64,000 bases of DNA from Pseudorhizobium tarimense (lineage in GTDB: Bacteria > Pseudomonadota > Alphaproteobacteria > Rhizobiales > Rhizobiaceae), in the NCBI RefSeq assembly GCF_022968135.1, contig NZ_JALJRA010000008.1, positions 124,001 to 188,000 of the forward strand, written 5' to 3'. Shown here piece after piece: positions 7,933-16,594 of the stretch. Below the pieces are notes generated by a model. The model was not told where the DNA came from, ran no database searches, and worked only from the letters and a program-made list of their open reading frames with translations. Position 1 is the stretch's first letter. Each line of letters starts with the position of its first letter. The translations under genes and the position numbers were made by a program.

Positions 7933-8844
7933 ATGCCATACCGTCCGACCGTTCGTCAGCTGGAATACCTCGTGATGCTTGGCGAAACCGGGCACTTCGG
8001 CGAGGCTGCGAAGCGCTGCCATGTTTCCCAGCCGACGCTCTCGGTACAGATTGCGCTGCTGGAGGACCGCCTCGGCTGCGCCCTAATCGACCGCAGCCCC
8101 GGCAAGGTTGCACCGACACCTGCGGGAGCCGAGATCATCGCCTCCGCCAGAACCGTTCTCCACACGCTGGACGGAATGGTCGCCATGGCCTCCACGAGCC
8201 AGGGAGCCCTCGGCGGTCTGATCCGCCTCGGCGCCGTGCCGACCTTCGGCCCCTACTTCCTGCCCCGGCTCCTTCCCCGCCTTCGCGAGGCGCATCCGGA
8301 CCTCAAGCTCCATATTCGCGAGGAGCGCCCGCTTCTCCTGGAGGAGCAGGTGGCAGACGGGACAATCGATTGCGGTCTCGGCCAGCCGCCGACCGACGCG
8401 GACGCTTGCGAATTCGCCGCCGTCTGCGAGGAACGGATCTTTCTCGGCGTGCCGCGCGGACACCGGCTGGCGCAGCGCGACAGCGTCGACCTCGCTTCCC
8501 TTGCGCACGAGCCGCTGCTCACGCTCGGGCGCGGGCATCGGCTGCTGGACACGGTCCGTGACCTGGCACGGGCATCCGGCGCGCATCTCGTGGAGGATTA
8601 CGAAGGCACCAGCCTCGATGCGCTGCGCCAGATGGTGTCGATCGACATGGGACTGTCGCTCTTTCCGGAGCTCTATGTGCGTTCGGAGTTCCGCAGCGAC
8701 CAGAACGTCCATCTGCTGCTGATAGAGGATTGGCCGGGCGCACGCGTCATCGGCTTCTTCTGGCGCCGCGGCAGCGTCAGGGCCGACCACTACCGACGCC
8801 TTGCAGCCCTCGGCCGTGCCGCAGCAGAAGGACTGTTCGACTGA
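7933..8844 (+). CDS. LysR-family regulator, OxyR-like but lacking redox cysteines
   Basis: This 303-residue LysR-type regulator begins MPYRPTVRQLEYLVML with an N-terminal winged helix (residues 1-65) and a two-lobed effector domain after residue 90. Length and sequence (GHFGEAAKRCHVSQPTLSVQ, IDCGLGQP) resemble OxyR. However, where OxyR carries its two disulfide-forming cysteines after the GH of the helix following the hinge, this protein has Arg and Ala (LGRGHRLLDTVRDLARASGA). It is therefore unlikely to sense peroxide by the classic disulfide switch. The 7933 start is chosen by family N-terminus; longer readings run back to 7771. A near-consensus OxyR operator lies immediately upstream. Confidence 0.85.
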   Translation: MPYRPTVRQLEYLVMLGETGHFGEAAKRCHVSQPTLSVQIALLEDRLGCALIDRSPGKVAPTPAGAEIIASARTVLHTLDGMVAMASTSQGALGGLIRLGAVPTFGPYFLPRLLPRLREAHPDLKLHIREERPLLLEEQVADGTIDCGLGQPPTDADACEFAAVCEERIFLGVPRGHRLAQRDSVDLASLAHEPLLTLGRGHRLLDTVRDLARASGAHLVEDYEGTSLDALRQMVSIDMGLSLFPELYVRSEFRSDQNVHLLLIEDWPGARVIGFFWRRGSVRADHYRRLAALGRAAAEGLFD

Positions 8845-8935
8845 GGACTGTTTCCAGGATCTGTCGACCGGTGCGCAGGCGCTGAATCAAGAGGCAGAGG
8901 CGCTCGATGTCGCCTCTCCCTTGCTCATTGACGGC

Positions 8936-9775
8936 TCAGCCCTGGATGAAGGCGAGCAGGTCCGCATTGATGACATCGGCATGGGTGGACGCCACACCGT
9001 GCGGAAGCCCTTCGTAGACCTTCAGCGTCCCGTTCTTCAGCAGCTTGATCGCCAGACGGGCAGAATCGTCGATCGGCACGATCTGGTCATCATCGCCGTG
9101 CATCACCAGAACCGGCACCTCGATCGTCTTCAGGTCTTCGGTGAAGTCGGTTTCGGAGAAGGCTTTGATGCAATCGTAATGGGCCTTGGCGCCGCCCATC
9201 ATGCCCTGCCGCCACCAGTTGCGGATCAGGCCTTCCGAAACCTCGGCGCCGTCGCGGTTGAAGCCGTAGAAAGGCCCGGTCGGAATGTCGAGGAAGAACT
9301 GCGCTCGGTTCGCCGCCAGTGCCGAACGGAACCCGTCGAAGACCTCGAGCGGCAAGCCGCTCGGATTGTTCTCGGTCTTGACCATGATCGGCGCAACGGC
9401 ACCGATCAGCACGGCCTTGGCAACGCGGCCTTCATGACCGTACTGGGCAACATAGCGCGCGACCTCGCCGCCGCCGGTCGAATGACCAACATGCACGGCA
9501 TTTTTAAGGTCGAGATGAGCGGCGAGCGCGGCAACGTCTGCCGCGTAGGTATCCATCTCGTTGCCGGTATCCGTCTGGCTGGAGCGTCCGTGGCCGCGGC
9601 GGTCATGGGCGATCACGCGATAGCCCCTGCCGAGGAAGAAGAGCATCTGCGCGTCCCAGTCGTCGGCGCTGAGCGGCCAGCCGTGATGGAAGACGATCGG
9701 CTGTGCGTCCTGCGGACCCCAGTCTTTGTAGAAGATCTGCGTACCGTCCTGGGTGGTGATGAAGTTGCTGCTCAT
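8936..9775 (-). CDS. cpo: Alpha/beta hydrolase, non-heme chloroperoxidase type
   Basis: This 279-residue alpha/beta hydrolase is of the cofactor-free haloperoxidase/perhydrolase group. The oxyanion region [12 protein letters not shown], the nucleophile elbow GHSTGGGE (Ser is the catalytic residue), the acid near [11 protein letters not shown] and the histidine in EGLPHGVA form the expected triad. Such enzymes act as esterases and can make peracids from hydrogen peroxide. The ATG at 9775 has AAAGGGA upstream. It is divergent from ohrR with two TTTATCG-type palindromes between them, which suggests induction by organic peroxides. The same pairing of a chloroperoxidase with an OhrR-like regulator is known in S. 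meliloti. Confidence 0.88.
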   Translation of the reverse strand: MSSNFITTQDGTQIFYKDWGPQDAQPIVFHHGWPLSADDWDAQMLFFLGRGYRVIAHDRRGHGRSSQTDTGNEMDTYAADVAALAAHLDLKNAVHVGHSTGGGEVARYVAQYGHEGRVAKAVLIGAVAPIMVKTENNPSGLPLEVFDGFRSALAANRAQFFLDIPTGPFYGFNRDGAEVSEGLIRNWWRQGMMGGAKAHYDCIKAFSETDFTEDLKTIEVPVLVMHGDDDQIVPIDDSARLAIKLLKNGTLKVYEGLPHGVASTHADVINADLLAFIQG

Positions 9776-9891
9776 GTCTTTAATCCCTTTCCAACGTGAT
9801 CTTGTGAAAGTCGAAGCCACTGAGGCTCCGGCTTATTGCATCCCTGCGTGTCGGCTTGCTGACACGTCGGTCGCGACCGTGACGCCAGTAA

Positions 9892-9909
9892 TGTTTATCG
9901 CGATAAACA
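9892..9909. promoter_or_regulatory. Perfect 18-base palindrome, likely OhrR operator 1
   Basis: TGTTTATCG-CGATAAACA is a perfect palindrome in the region between the divergent chloroperoxidase and ohrR genes. MarR/OhrR proteins bind AT-rich inverted repeats of this size, and the position, with a second copy nearby, makes OhrR the likely ligand. Confidence 0.6.
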
Positions 9910-9947
9910 CCATTTAGCAGCGACAGATGGTTGTGTCCACAAGAAAC

Positions 9948-9961
9948 TTTATCGCAATAAA
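9948..9961. promoter_or_regulatory. Imperfect palindrome, likely OhrR operator 2
   Basis: TTTATCG-CAATAAA repeats the core of the palindrome at 9892-9909 with one mismatched pair. Its centre is 54 bases from the first, about five helical turns, so both sites could be occupied on the same face. It lies closer to ohrR and may serve autoregulation. Confidence 0.5.
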
Positions 9962-10024
9962 ATTTCATGTTAGAAAAGGCGCTATCCGACATAAAGACCA
10001 CGGAAAAAGTTCGGGAGAAACGCC

Positions 10025-10486
10025 GTGACCGCCCTCGCCGCCTACCCCTTGGATGAGCAGCTCTGCTTTTCCCTCTACGCCGCCAATATCGCGATTAACC
10101 GCACCTACAAGCCGATGCTCGACGAAATGGGCATCACCTACCCTCAATATCTTGTGCTGAGCACGCTGGCTGAGAACGATGGGCTGACGATCGGCGCTAT
10201 CGCCGAGCGGCTGTCGCTGGAATCGAGCACGATCACGCCGCCGGTCAAACGGCTGGAACAGGCAGGTCTTCTCGAGCGGCGCCGCAGCAAGATCGATGAG
10301 CGCCAGGTCAACGTCTTCCTGACGCCCGCCGGCAAGGACCGAGTGAAGCAGTGCCGCTGCCTCGGCGATACATTGCTGCGCCGCTCGGGGATGTCTCCTG
10401 AGCAGTTCGCAGCCTTCAACCGCCAGATCCAGTCCTTTATCCACGCCCTTCTCCACGAGCAGATCGCAGGTTCGGGCAAGATTTAA
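10025..10486 (+). CDS. ohrR: OhrR-type MarR-family organic peroxide sensor
   Basis: This is a 153-residue MarR-family repressor. The N-terminal segment DEQLCFSLYAANIA carries the reactive cysteine (Cys14) that defines OhrR proteins, and the wing reads RRRSKIDERQVNVFLT. Two more cysteines (Cys110 and Cys112, VKQCRC) could form the resolving disulfide seen in two-cysteine OhrR members. The start is GTG with GGGAGA just upstream. Oxidation by organic hydroperoxide releases OhrR from DNA in studied cases. Here the likely target is the divergent chloroperoxidase gene rather than an ohr gene, since no ohr is visible. Confidence 0.88.
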   Translation: MTALAAYPLDEQLCFSLYAANIAINRTYKPMLDEMGITYPQYLVLSTLAENDGLTIGAIAERLSLESSTITPPVKRLEQAGLLERRRSKIDERQVNVFLTPAGKDRVKQCRCLGDTLLRRSGMSPEQFAAFNRQIQSFIHALLHEQIAGSGKI

Positions 10487-10721
10487 GCAGCGGCGGGCAC
10501 CGCCGCAGCAGCAACTTGATCAACCGGCACATTTTTAAGCAGTATCCTTGCGGAGGCCAAGGTGAACCGCTAGGACTTGGCACTGCCCGCGCTGCAGCCA
10601 AACATGGCGCGCCGGGCAAGGACCTGCCACGGACGTTCGCTTGGCACAGCCTTATGTGGCTGATGCGGGCCGACCGGCGGCGGGACGAACAGGGCCGCGG
10701 CCCGATCCAAGGAGACCCACG

Positions 10722-11828
10722 ATGAACCGGAAACTTCTCGCCGGCGCGACCATGCTCGCGTCGCTCGCCTTCTCCCCGCTCGCCCATGCCGAAATCGTCA
10801 TCGGCCTCATTGCGCCGCTCACCGGTCCGGTCGCCGCCTACGGCGCACAGGTTCAGAACGGCGCCCAGACGGCTGTCGAGGAAATCAACAAGGCGGGCGG
10901 CATTCTGGGCGAACAGGTCGTCCTGAAACCCGCCGATGATGCCGGCGAACCGAAGCAGGGCGTTTCTGCCGCCAACCAGCTGGTCGGCGAAGGCGTCCGC
11001 TTTGTCGTCGGCCCCGTCACCTCCGGCGTCGCCATCCCCGCCTCCGACGTGCTGGCGGAAAATGGCGTGCTGATGGTTACCCCGACCGCGACCGCTCCGG
11101 ACCTCACCGCCCGCGGCCTGCCCAACGTGCTGCGCACCACCGGCCGCGACGACCAGCAGGCCGAGGTCGCTGCGAACTACGTGCTCGAAAACATGAAGGA
11201 CAAGCGCATCGCGATCATCAACGACAAGGGCGCCTACGGCAAAGGCCTCGCCGACGCCTTCAAGGCGACGCTGAATGCAGGCGGCGTCGATGAAGTGCTC
11301 AACGATGCCCTCACCCCCGGCGACAAGGACTTCAGCGCGTTGACGACCCGCCTCAAGTCGGAAAACGTCGATGTCGTCTATTTCGGCGGCTACCATCCGG
11401 AAGCAGGCCTGCTTTCCCGCCAGCTCGCCGACATCGGCGTCGACGCCACGATCATCGGCGGCGACGGCCTCTCCAACAGCGAATACTGGAGCATTGCCAA
11501 CGAGGAAGCGGCCGGCACGGTCTTCACCAACGCAACCGATGCGACGAAGAACCCCTCGTCCAAGGCTGCGGCCGATGCGCTGGCGGCCAAGAACATCCCG
11601 GCCGAGGCCTTCACGCTTAACGCTTATGCCGCCGTTCAGGTCATCAAGGCCGGCATCGAGAAGGCCGGCACTGCCGAGGACACGGAAGCCGTTGCCGCCG
11701 CCCTGAAGGACGGCTCGCCGATCAACACGGCGATCGGCGACGTCACCTATGGCGAAGCCGGCGACCTGACCTCGCAGACCTTCGACCTCTACAAGTGGGA
11801 AGACGGCAAGATCGTGCCCGTCGAATAA
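10722..11828 (+). CDS. Branched-chain amino acid ABC transporter substrate-binding protein
   Basis: This 368-residue periplasmic binding protein belongs to the LivJ/BraC family. A signal peptide (residues 1-23, ending AHAEI) precedes the Leu/Ile/Val-binding fold; [20 protein letters not shown] and [14 protein letters not shown] are the standard opening strands. AAGGAGA precedes the ATG. No permease or ATPase genes follow: a strong terminator at 11851 ends the unit, so the protein must work with a transporter encoded elsewhere. Ligand could be a branched-chain amino acid or another small amide. Confidence 0.92.
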   Translation: MNRKLLAGATMLASLAFSPLAHAEIVIGLIAPLTGPVAAYGAQVQNGAQTAVEEINKAGGILGEQVVLKPADDAGEPKQGVSAANQLVGEGVRFVVGPVTSGVAIPASDVLAENGVLMVTPTATAPDLTARGLPNVLRTTGRDDQQAEVAANYVLENMKDKRIAIINDKGAYGKGLADAFKATLNAGGVDEVLNDALTPGDKDFSALTTRLKSENVDVVYFGGYHPEAGLLSRQLADIGVDATIIGGDGLSNSEYWSIANEEAAGTVFTNATDATKNPSSKAAADALAAKNIPAEAFTLNAYAAVQVIKAGIEKAGTAEDTEAVAAALKDGSPINTAIGDVTYGEAGDLTSQTFDLYKWEDGKIVPVE

Positions 11829-11850
11829 GGCTTCGACCGCGACCTCTTGA

Positions 11851-11877
11851 AAAGCGGCCCGCGACGGCCGCTTTTTT
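11851..11877 (+). terminator. Rho-independent terminator after binding-protein gene
   Basis: AAAGCGGCC (11851-11859) pairs perfectly with GGCCGCTTT (11866-11874) around a six-base loop, and the T run continues to 11877. It follows the binding-protein stop codon by 22 bases. Confidence 0.92.
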
Positions 11878-11940
11878 GTTGGCCGGCACGCAGGTCGCTG
11901 ACATCCTGCCGAAGATGAAGAAGGCGTGGGAGGGTGCAGG

Positions 11941-12330
11941 ATGGCCAGACGAGATTTCGACCCCGAGAGCGTGAAACCTGATGGCAGAACGCCCGCCAAG
12001 GGAGTCCTGTTTGACGCCGGTTCCGCCGGTCCCTGGCGTGGTTCCCTAGCGGGAGAGGCAATTGGCGGGCAGCTGACCATACTTGCCTATGGCAACGACA
12101 CACCCGGCGAAGGCCCCCGCCTCCATGTTCACCCCTATGACGAGACCTTCGTCGTCATCACAGGCCGAGCGCGCTTCTTCGTGGGAGATGCGGTCATCGA
12201 GGCCAGTGCGGGAGAAGCCGTCCTCGGACCGGCCGGCCTGCCGCACCGGTTCGAGAACCTTGGTCCCGGCCGGCTGCAGACGATCGACATCCACCATTCG
12301 CCGTGCTGGATTCAGACCAATCTGGACTGA
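11941..12330 (+). CDS. Cupin-domain protein
   Basis: This is a small 129-residue protein with one cupin barrel. Motif 1 reads GEGPRLHVHPYDETFVVITG, with two histidines and a glutamate that could bind a metal, and motif 2 is GLPHRFENLG with the third histidine. GGAGGG lies upstream of the ATG. It is transcribed toward the convergent SDR gene and follows the terminator of the binding-protein gene. Metal-binding residues are complete, so an enzymatic (dioxygenase or isomerase) or sensory role is possible, but the substrate is unknown. Confidence 0.8.
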   Translation: MARRDFDPESVKPDGRTPAKGVLFDAGSAGPWRGSLAGEAIGGQLTILAYGNDTPGEGPRLHVHPYDETFVVITGRARFFVGDAVIEASAGEAVLGPAGLPHRFENLGPGRLQTIDIHHSPCWIQTNLD

Positions 12331-12341
12331 CCGCCGAGACG

Positions 12342-13019
12342 TTACTCTTCGTAGATCATTCTGCGCGTCATGCCGCCGTCGAGCACCACCACCTGACCGG
12401 TGATGAAGCCGGCGGAGGCAAGGTAAAGCACCGCATCCGCAACATCCCTCGGCCGCCCGACGCGCCCGACCGGATGCTGCTCGTGATCGACCGGCCGCAG
12501 ATCATCCTGACCGGAGATCCAGCCCGGGGCGATGGCGTTAACCCGGATCTTCGGTCCGAGGCTCACCGCCAGCGCATGGGTCAGCGCCACCAGCCCGCCC
12601 TTGGAGGCGGCATAGGCTTCGGTTTCCGGTTCCGACATGAAGGCGCGGGTGGAGGCCATATTGACGATCGAAGCCCCCTCGCCCATCAGCGGCACCGCCG
12701 AGCGTGTCATCAGGAAGGCTCCCGTCAGGTGGCTATCGGTCACCTTCCGCCAGTCCTCCAGCGACAGGTCCGCAATGGGCCCGTTCGTTGGACCGGCAAT
12801 TCCGGAATTGTTGACCAGCAGGTCGAGCGTGTCCCAGCCGAGCTCCTCGAAGGCGCCGGTGACCGAGGTCTCGTCGCCGACATCGCAATGGATCTGGCGA
12901 ACACCCTCCGGCCCCTGCTCCACATCGAAGGAGGCCACTTCGAAGCCCTGCTCCGACAGGGCTCTGCACAATTCCGTGCCGATGAGGCCGGCACCGCCTG
13001 TCACGATTGCTCTTTTCAT
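12342..13019 (-). CDS. Short-chain dehydrogenase/reductase (SDR)
   Basis: This is a 225-residue classical SDR. The cofactor motif TGGAGLIG near the N-terminus, DV at the adenine site, NNSGIAGP, the catalytic Ser in NMASTRAF, YAASKGG with Tyr and Lys, and the C-terminal LDGGM are present. The protein is somewhat shorter than the usual 245-260 residues. The substrate cannot be inferred. It is convergent with the cupin gene. Confidence 0.88.
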   Translation of the reverse strand: MKRAIVTGGAGLIGTELCRALSEQGFEVASFDVEQGPEGVRQIHCDVGDETSVTGAFEELGWDTLDLLVNNSGIAGPTNGPIADLSLEDWRKVTDSHLTGAFLMTRSAVPLMGEGASIVNMASTRAFMSEPETEAYAASKGGLVALTHALAVSLGPKIRVNAIAPGWISGQDDLRPVDHEQHPVGRVGRPRDVADAVLYLASAGFITGQVVVLDGGMTRRMIYEE

Positions 13020-13107
13020 CCCGCCGAAGATAGGCGCGGGTCCTGATCTGTCGAGCGAAGCTGAGCCAATTTTTGCGACTCATCATGCCGGCCGGCGAAC
13101 CGGCGAA

Positions 13108-13353
13108 CTACGACCGAACGAGGATACCGGCCTCCGACGCCGCGGCAACGAAGGACGCGCGCGCCTCGTCGGGCTTGCGCTTGCCTTCCATCACCCCCGT
13201 GCAGGTGGTGAGCGCCCGGTCAAGCGCTGGGCCCTCCTCCGTCGGCCAATCTTCGATCAGGGCCCAGGCGGCCGCCTCGATCGAGCCGATGGATGTCTCT
13301 ACCGGTGGCTCGCCTATCGAGATGATGACGGGGGTCTTCCAGGAAGCATTCAT
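13108..13353 (-). CDS. DUF982 family protein
   Basis: This 81-residue protein belongs to DUF982, a family almost confined to Rhizobiales and often present in many copies. Conserved points visible are WKTPVIISIG, the central WALIEDWP, the cysteine in TTCTG and the C-terminal ARASFVAAASEAGI. The start could also be the ATG at 13365, four codons earlier; neither has a good ribosome site. Function is unknown. It lies convergent to nothing and upstream of the divergent adenine deaminase gene. Confidence 0.7.
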   Translation of the reverse strand: MNASWKTPVIISIGEPPVETSIGSIEAAAWALIEDWPTEEGPALDRALTTCTGVMEGKRKPDEARASFVAAASEAGILVRS

Positions 13354-13481
13354 GCAAGCGAACATAGTGGAACACCGGCTCCGCTCCTAGTCGGTTTTCG
13401 CGATGATCGGCGTCTCGTACTTTCCCCGCCGCCGAAGACCGCGCTACAAGCGAGCACGACCATCGAAATCGGAGACGCAGA

Positions 13482-15176
13482 ATGAGCCAACGCCTCGAAT
13501 GCCTGATCGACCAGGGCACCGGCCGCGAGCCCGCCGACATTGTCTTGAAGAACGGCCGCTTCTTCGACCTCGTCACCGGCGAACTGGTCGCCTCCGATAT
13601 CGCCATCTGCGGCGACCGCATCGTCGGCACCTGCGGCGATTATTCCGGGAAGACCAAAATCGACATCTCCGGCCGCATCGTCGTGCCAGGCTTCATCGAT
13701 ACCCACCTGCACATCGAGAGCTCGCTCGTCACGCCGCACGAATTCGACCGCTGCGTCCTGCCCTACGGCGTCACCACCGCCATCTGCGACCCGCACGAGA
13801 TCGCCAACGTGCTCGGCGAGGACGGCATCCGCTTCTTCCTCGATTCGGCCGAACAGACGATCATGGACATCCGCGTCCAGCTTTCCTCCTGCGTGCCGGC
13901 GACCCACCTCGAAACCGCAGGCGCCGATCTGCCCATCGAAAAACTCCTGCCCTTCCGTGACCATTCGAAGGTGATCGGGCTCGCCGAATTCATGAACTTC
14001 CCCGGCGTCATCCATAAGGACCCCGGCTGCCTCGCCAAGCTGGATGCCTTCTGGGACGACCATATCGACGGCCATGCACCCCTCCTGCGCGGCAATGACC
14101 TGAACGGTTATCTTTCCGCCGGCATCCGCACGGAGCACGAATGCACGACTGCGGAAGAAGCCTTGGAAAAGATCCGCAAGGGCATGCACATCCTCGTGCG
14201 CGAAGGCTCCGTCTCCAAGGATCTCCACGCGCTGATGCCGATCATCACGGAGCGCCTGTCGCCCTTCCTGGCCCTCTGCACCGATGATCGCAACCCGCTC
14301 GACATCGCCGAACAGGGTCATCTCGACTACATGATCCGCTCCGCGATCGCCCATGGCGTCGAGCCATTGGCCGTCTACCGCGCCGCCTCGATATCCGCCG
14401 CCAAGGCCTTCGGCCTGCGCGACCGCGGCCTCGTCGCCCCCGGCTGGCGCGCCGATCTAGTGGTGGTCGACAGCCTGGAAAACTGCAAGGCGGAGATGGT
14501 CTTTTCCGCCGGTCGCCGCGTCACCGACGATCTCTTCGCCACCCGCAAGCCCGTCGCCCCCGTCGGCCTCGACAGCGTCAAGGCGCGGCCCGTGCAGGCC
14601 ATGCATTTTGGCGTGCCGGTGAGCGAGGGCGAGACGCCGGTGATGGGCGTCATGCCCGGCAAGATCATCACCGAACACCGCCGCTACCGCGTGCCCGCCG
14701 CCGGCAACCAGACTGGCGTCGATCTCGACCGCGACATCATCAAGGTCGCCGTCATCGAACGCCACGGCAAGAACGGCAACCACGCCAACGGCTTCGTCCA
14801 GGGCTTCGGCCTGAAGAAGGGCGCAATTGCCTCCACCGTCGGCCACGACAGCCACAATATCTGCGTCGTCGGCGTCTCGGAGGAGGACATGGCGCTCGCC
14901 GCCAATCGCCTCGGCGAGATCAAGGGCGGCTTCGTCGTGGTTGAGGACGGCAAGGTGACGGGCGAGATCGCGCTTCCCGTCGCAGGCCTGATAAGCCTTG
15001 AACCCTATGAAGTGGTTCGCGACACGCTGCACGACCTGCGCAAGGCCGCCTACGCGCTCGGCACGACACTCGAAGAACCCTTCCTCCAGGTCGCCTTCCT
15101 CCCCCTGCCGGTCATCCCGCATCTGAAGATTTCCGACAGGGGCATGGTGGACGTGAACCAGTTCGCGCTGATCTAG
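13482..15176 (+). CDS. ade: Adenine deaminase
   Basis: This 564-residue amidohydrolase is of the adenine deaminase (AdeC) family, which converts adenine to hypoxanthine and ammonia. Metal-ligand motifs DTHLHIESS and [11 protein letters not shown], the middle [20 protein letters not shown] and [12 protein letters not shown], and the C-terminal [11 protein letters not shown] are all recognisable, and length fits the family. Hypoxanthine formed here is a substrate for xanthine dehydrogenase, whose genes lie at the far end of this window. Confidence 0.95.
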   Translation: MSQRLECLIDQGTGREPADIVLKNGRFFDLVTGELVASDIAICGDRIVGTCGDYSGKTKIDISGRIVVPGFIDTHLHIESSLVTPHEFDRCVLPYGVTTAICDPHEIANVLGEDGIRFFLDSAEQTIMDIRVQLSSCVPATHLETAGADLPIEKLLPFRDHSKVIGLAEFMNFPGVIHKDPGCLAKLDAFWDDHIDGHAPLLRGNDLNGYLSAGIRTEHECTTAEEALEKIRKGMHILVREGSVSKDLHALMPIITERLSPFLALCTDDRNPLDIAEQGHLDYMIRSAIAHGVEPLAVYRAASISAAKAFGLRDRGLVAPGWRADLVVVDSLENCKAEMVFSAGRRVTDDLFATRKPVAPVGLDSVKARPVQAMHFGVPVSEGETPVMGVMPGKIITEHRRYRVPAAGNQTGVDLDRDIIKVAVIERHGKNGNHANGFVQGFGLKKGAIASTVGHDSHNICVVGVSEEDMALAANRLGEIKGGFVVVEDGKVTGEIALPVAGLISLEPYEVVRDTLHDLRKAAYALGTTLEEPFLQVAFLPLPVIPHLKISDRGMVDVNQFALI

Positions 15177-15177
15177 C

Positions 15178-15996
15178 TCAGGCAGCCGCCAGGAGGCTTT
15201 CGGTCTCATTCAACCGGCGCCAGATCTGCGCGACGGTCGTGTCGTCCAAGCGGAGGCCGAACAGACCCCTTAGGTGGCCATCCAGCTCATCGGCCGAGGC
15301 GATCTGCGTGTCGACCGGCCCCTGATCCCCAACCCGCCGGAGGTTGCGACCAAGCAGTGCAACGTCCTCGCTCGGCAAGCGGATGCTCATCATCAGGTTG
15401 TTGCGGAAGGGAAGCATACCCCAGGTCGCGCACAACTGATTGGCGCCCTCGATGTCCGCCTTGGTGAAGGGCAGCTCGTTAAAGCCGAACAAGGCAAACC
15501 AGCCATCGGGATTGCGCCACTCAAGGACCCATTCCCCGCTCTCCTCGTCCTGTCGCAGACGGAACTCTGTGCCGCCGCTCGTCAGAACGCCCTGCTGCAA
15601 GCGCACCGGATCTCGGGGGCCTGGCCCGCCGAAGCCGGCATCTGCCAGCCAGTCCTGCCCGTCGATCGTCACGATCCACGCGAGATGCGCTCGGATTCCG
15701 CCGACCGGCGCTCCCATCCGGACCCGCCCGAGGATCGGGCGCACTGCAAACCCGAGGTGCTTCAGAGCTTCGCCGAAAAGCCAGTTGAGCTCGAAGCAGT
15801 AGCCGCCGCGTCCGCCGGTGACGAGCTTGGACCAGATCCGCTCCGGCTCCAGGCTCGGAACGCGGCCAAGATAGGCGTCGATATCTTCGAAGGCGATGGT
15901 GGCAAGCTGTGCGCGCTGAAGGGCGAAGAGCCCGGCCTCAGTGGTCTCGCAAGAGGAAAGGCCGATGCGCTGCGTGTATTGGTCGATGTCGAACAT
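15178..15996 (-). CDS. nat: Arylamine N-acetyltransferase
   Basis: This 272-residue enzyme transfers acetyl from acetyl-CoA to arylamines and hydrazines. The catalytic triad is visible as Cys67 in RGGYCFELN, His104 in IRAHLAWIV and Asp119 in WLADAGFG, at spacings typical for bacterial NATs. It ends two bases past the stop of the convergent adenine deaminase gene. A role in detoxifying aromatic amines is the usual assumption; no pathway genes are next to it. Confidence 0.93.
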   Translation of the reverse strand: MFDIDQYTQRIGLSSCETTEAGLFALQRAQLATIAFEDIDAYLGRVPSLEPERIWSKLVTGGRGGYCFELNWLFGEALKHLGFAVRPILGRVRMGAPVGGIRAHLAWIVTIDGQDWLADAGFGGPGPRDPVRLQQGVLTSGGTEFRLRQDEESGEWVLEWRNPDGWFALFGFNELPFTKADIEGANQLCATWGMLPFRNNLMMSIRLPSEDVALLGRNLRRVGDQGPVDTQIASADELDGHLRGLFGLRLDDTTVAQIWRRLNETESLLAAA

Positions 15997-16084
15997 AGTT
16001 GGATACCCCGGTTGAAGAACGGGGCGGCTTCTAAGGCGCCTCGACCGGGAGCGCTTCCTAAAAGTTTGCTAAGTTGCGCTGCCG

Positions 16085-16594
16085 ATGACTATTCTGGTGT
16101 CACCAACGGGCGCGGGACGCAGGGTGCATCTGGTTTCGGAGATTACGGACTTCATCCAGGGCGAGGTGATGATCATCCTCGGCACCTGCAGCCGCGGGAA
16201 GCTGCCGGACATCGGCCGCGGCGTCGGCTGCCGGGTGCTTGCCGCCGGCGATACCGTCGAGGTGCTGGTCTCGGCCTGGCAATGGCCCGGGACCGTCGCC
16301 AATCTCCGCGACACCGGCGAGGTGGCGGTGACCTTCGTCCGCGCCGCCGACTACCGGGCCTATCAGATCAAAGGCCGCGCGACCCTTGTAGACTGCACCC
16401 CCGAACATCACGGCCTCTGTGACCGCTACATCGCGGCAGCAACGGCAGCCCTCGCCGACCAGGGCGTGCCGACGGCGATGACTGAGATGTGGCTGATGCC
16501 GCGCGATCTGGTTGTGGCGCACATCGGGATCCGCAGCCTGTCCATCAAGACCCCCGGCGCTGACGCCGGCACGCTGGTGGGGGAGCGCCGATGA
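16085..16594 (+). CDS. PNPOx-like flavin-fold protein (small partner)
   Basis: This 169-residue protein has a pyridoxamine-phosphate-oxidase-like split barrel: strands IILGTCSRGKLPDIGRGVG, VLVSAWQWPGTVANLRDTGEVAVTF and AYQIKGRATLVD follow the pattern of FMN-binding members that act on small molecules. Its stop overlaps the next gene's start as ATGA, so the pair is probably translationally coupled. The next protein carries the same fold plus GAF and winged-helix domains. The function is not known; binding of flavin, heme or a cofactor-like ligand is plausible. Confidence 0.7.
   Translation: MTILVSPTGAGRRVHLVSEITDFIQGEVMIILGTCSRGKLPDIGRGVGCRVLAAGDTVEVLVSAWQWPGTVANLRDTGEVAVTFVRAADYRAYQIKGRATLVDCTPEHHGLCDRYIAAATAALADQGVPTAMTEMWLMPRDLVVAHIGIRSLSIKTPGADAGTLVGERR

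Noticed and set aside
10437..12080. A 547-codon reverse frame.
   Set aside because: It is antisense to the amino acid binding-protein gene and crosses its terminator.
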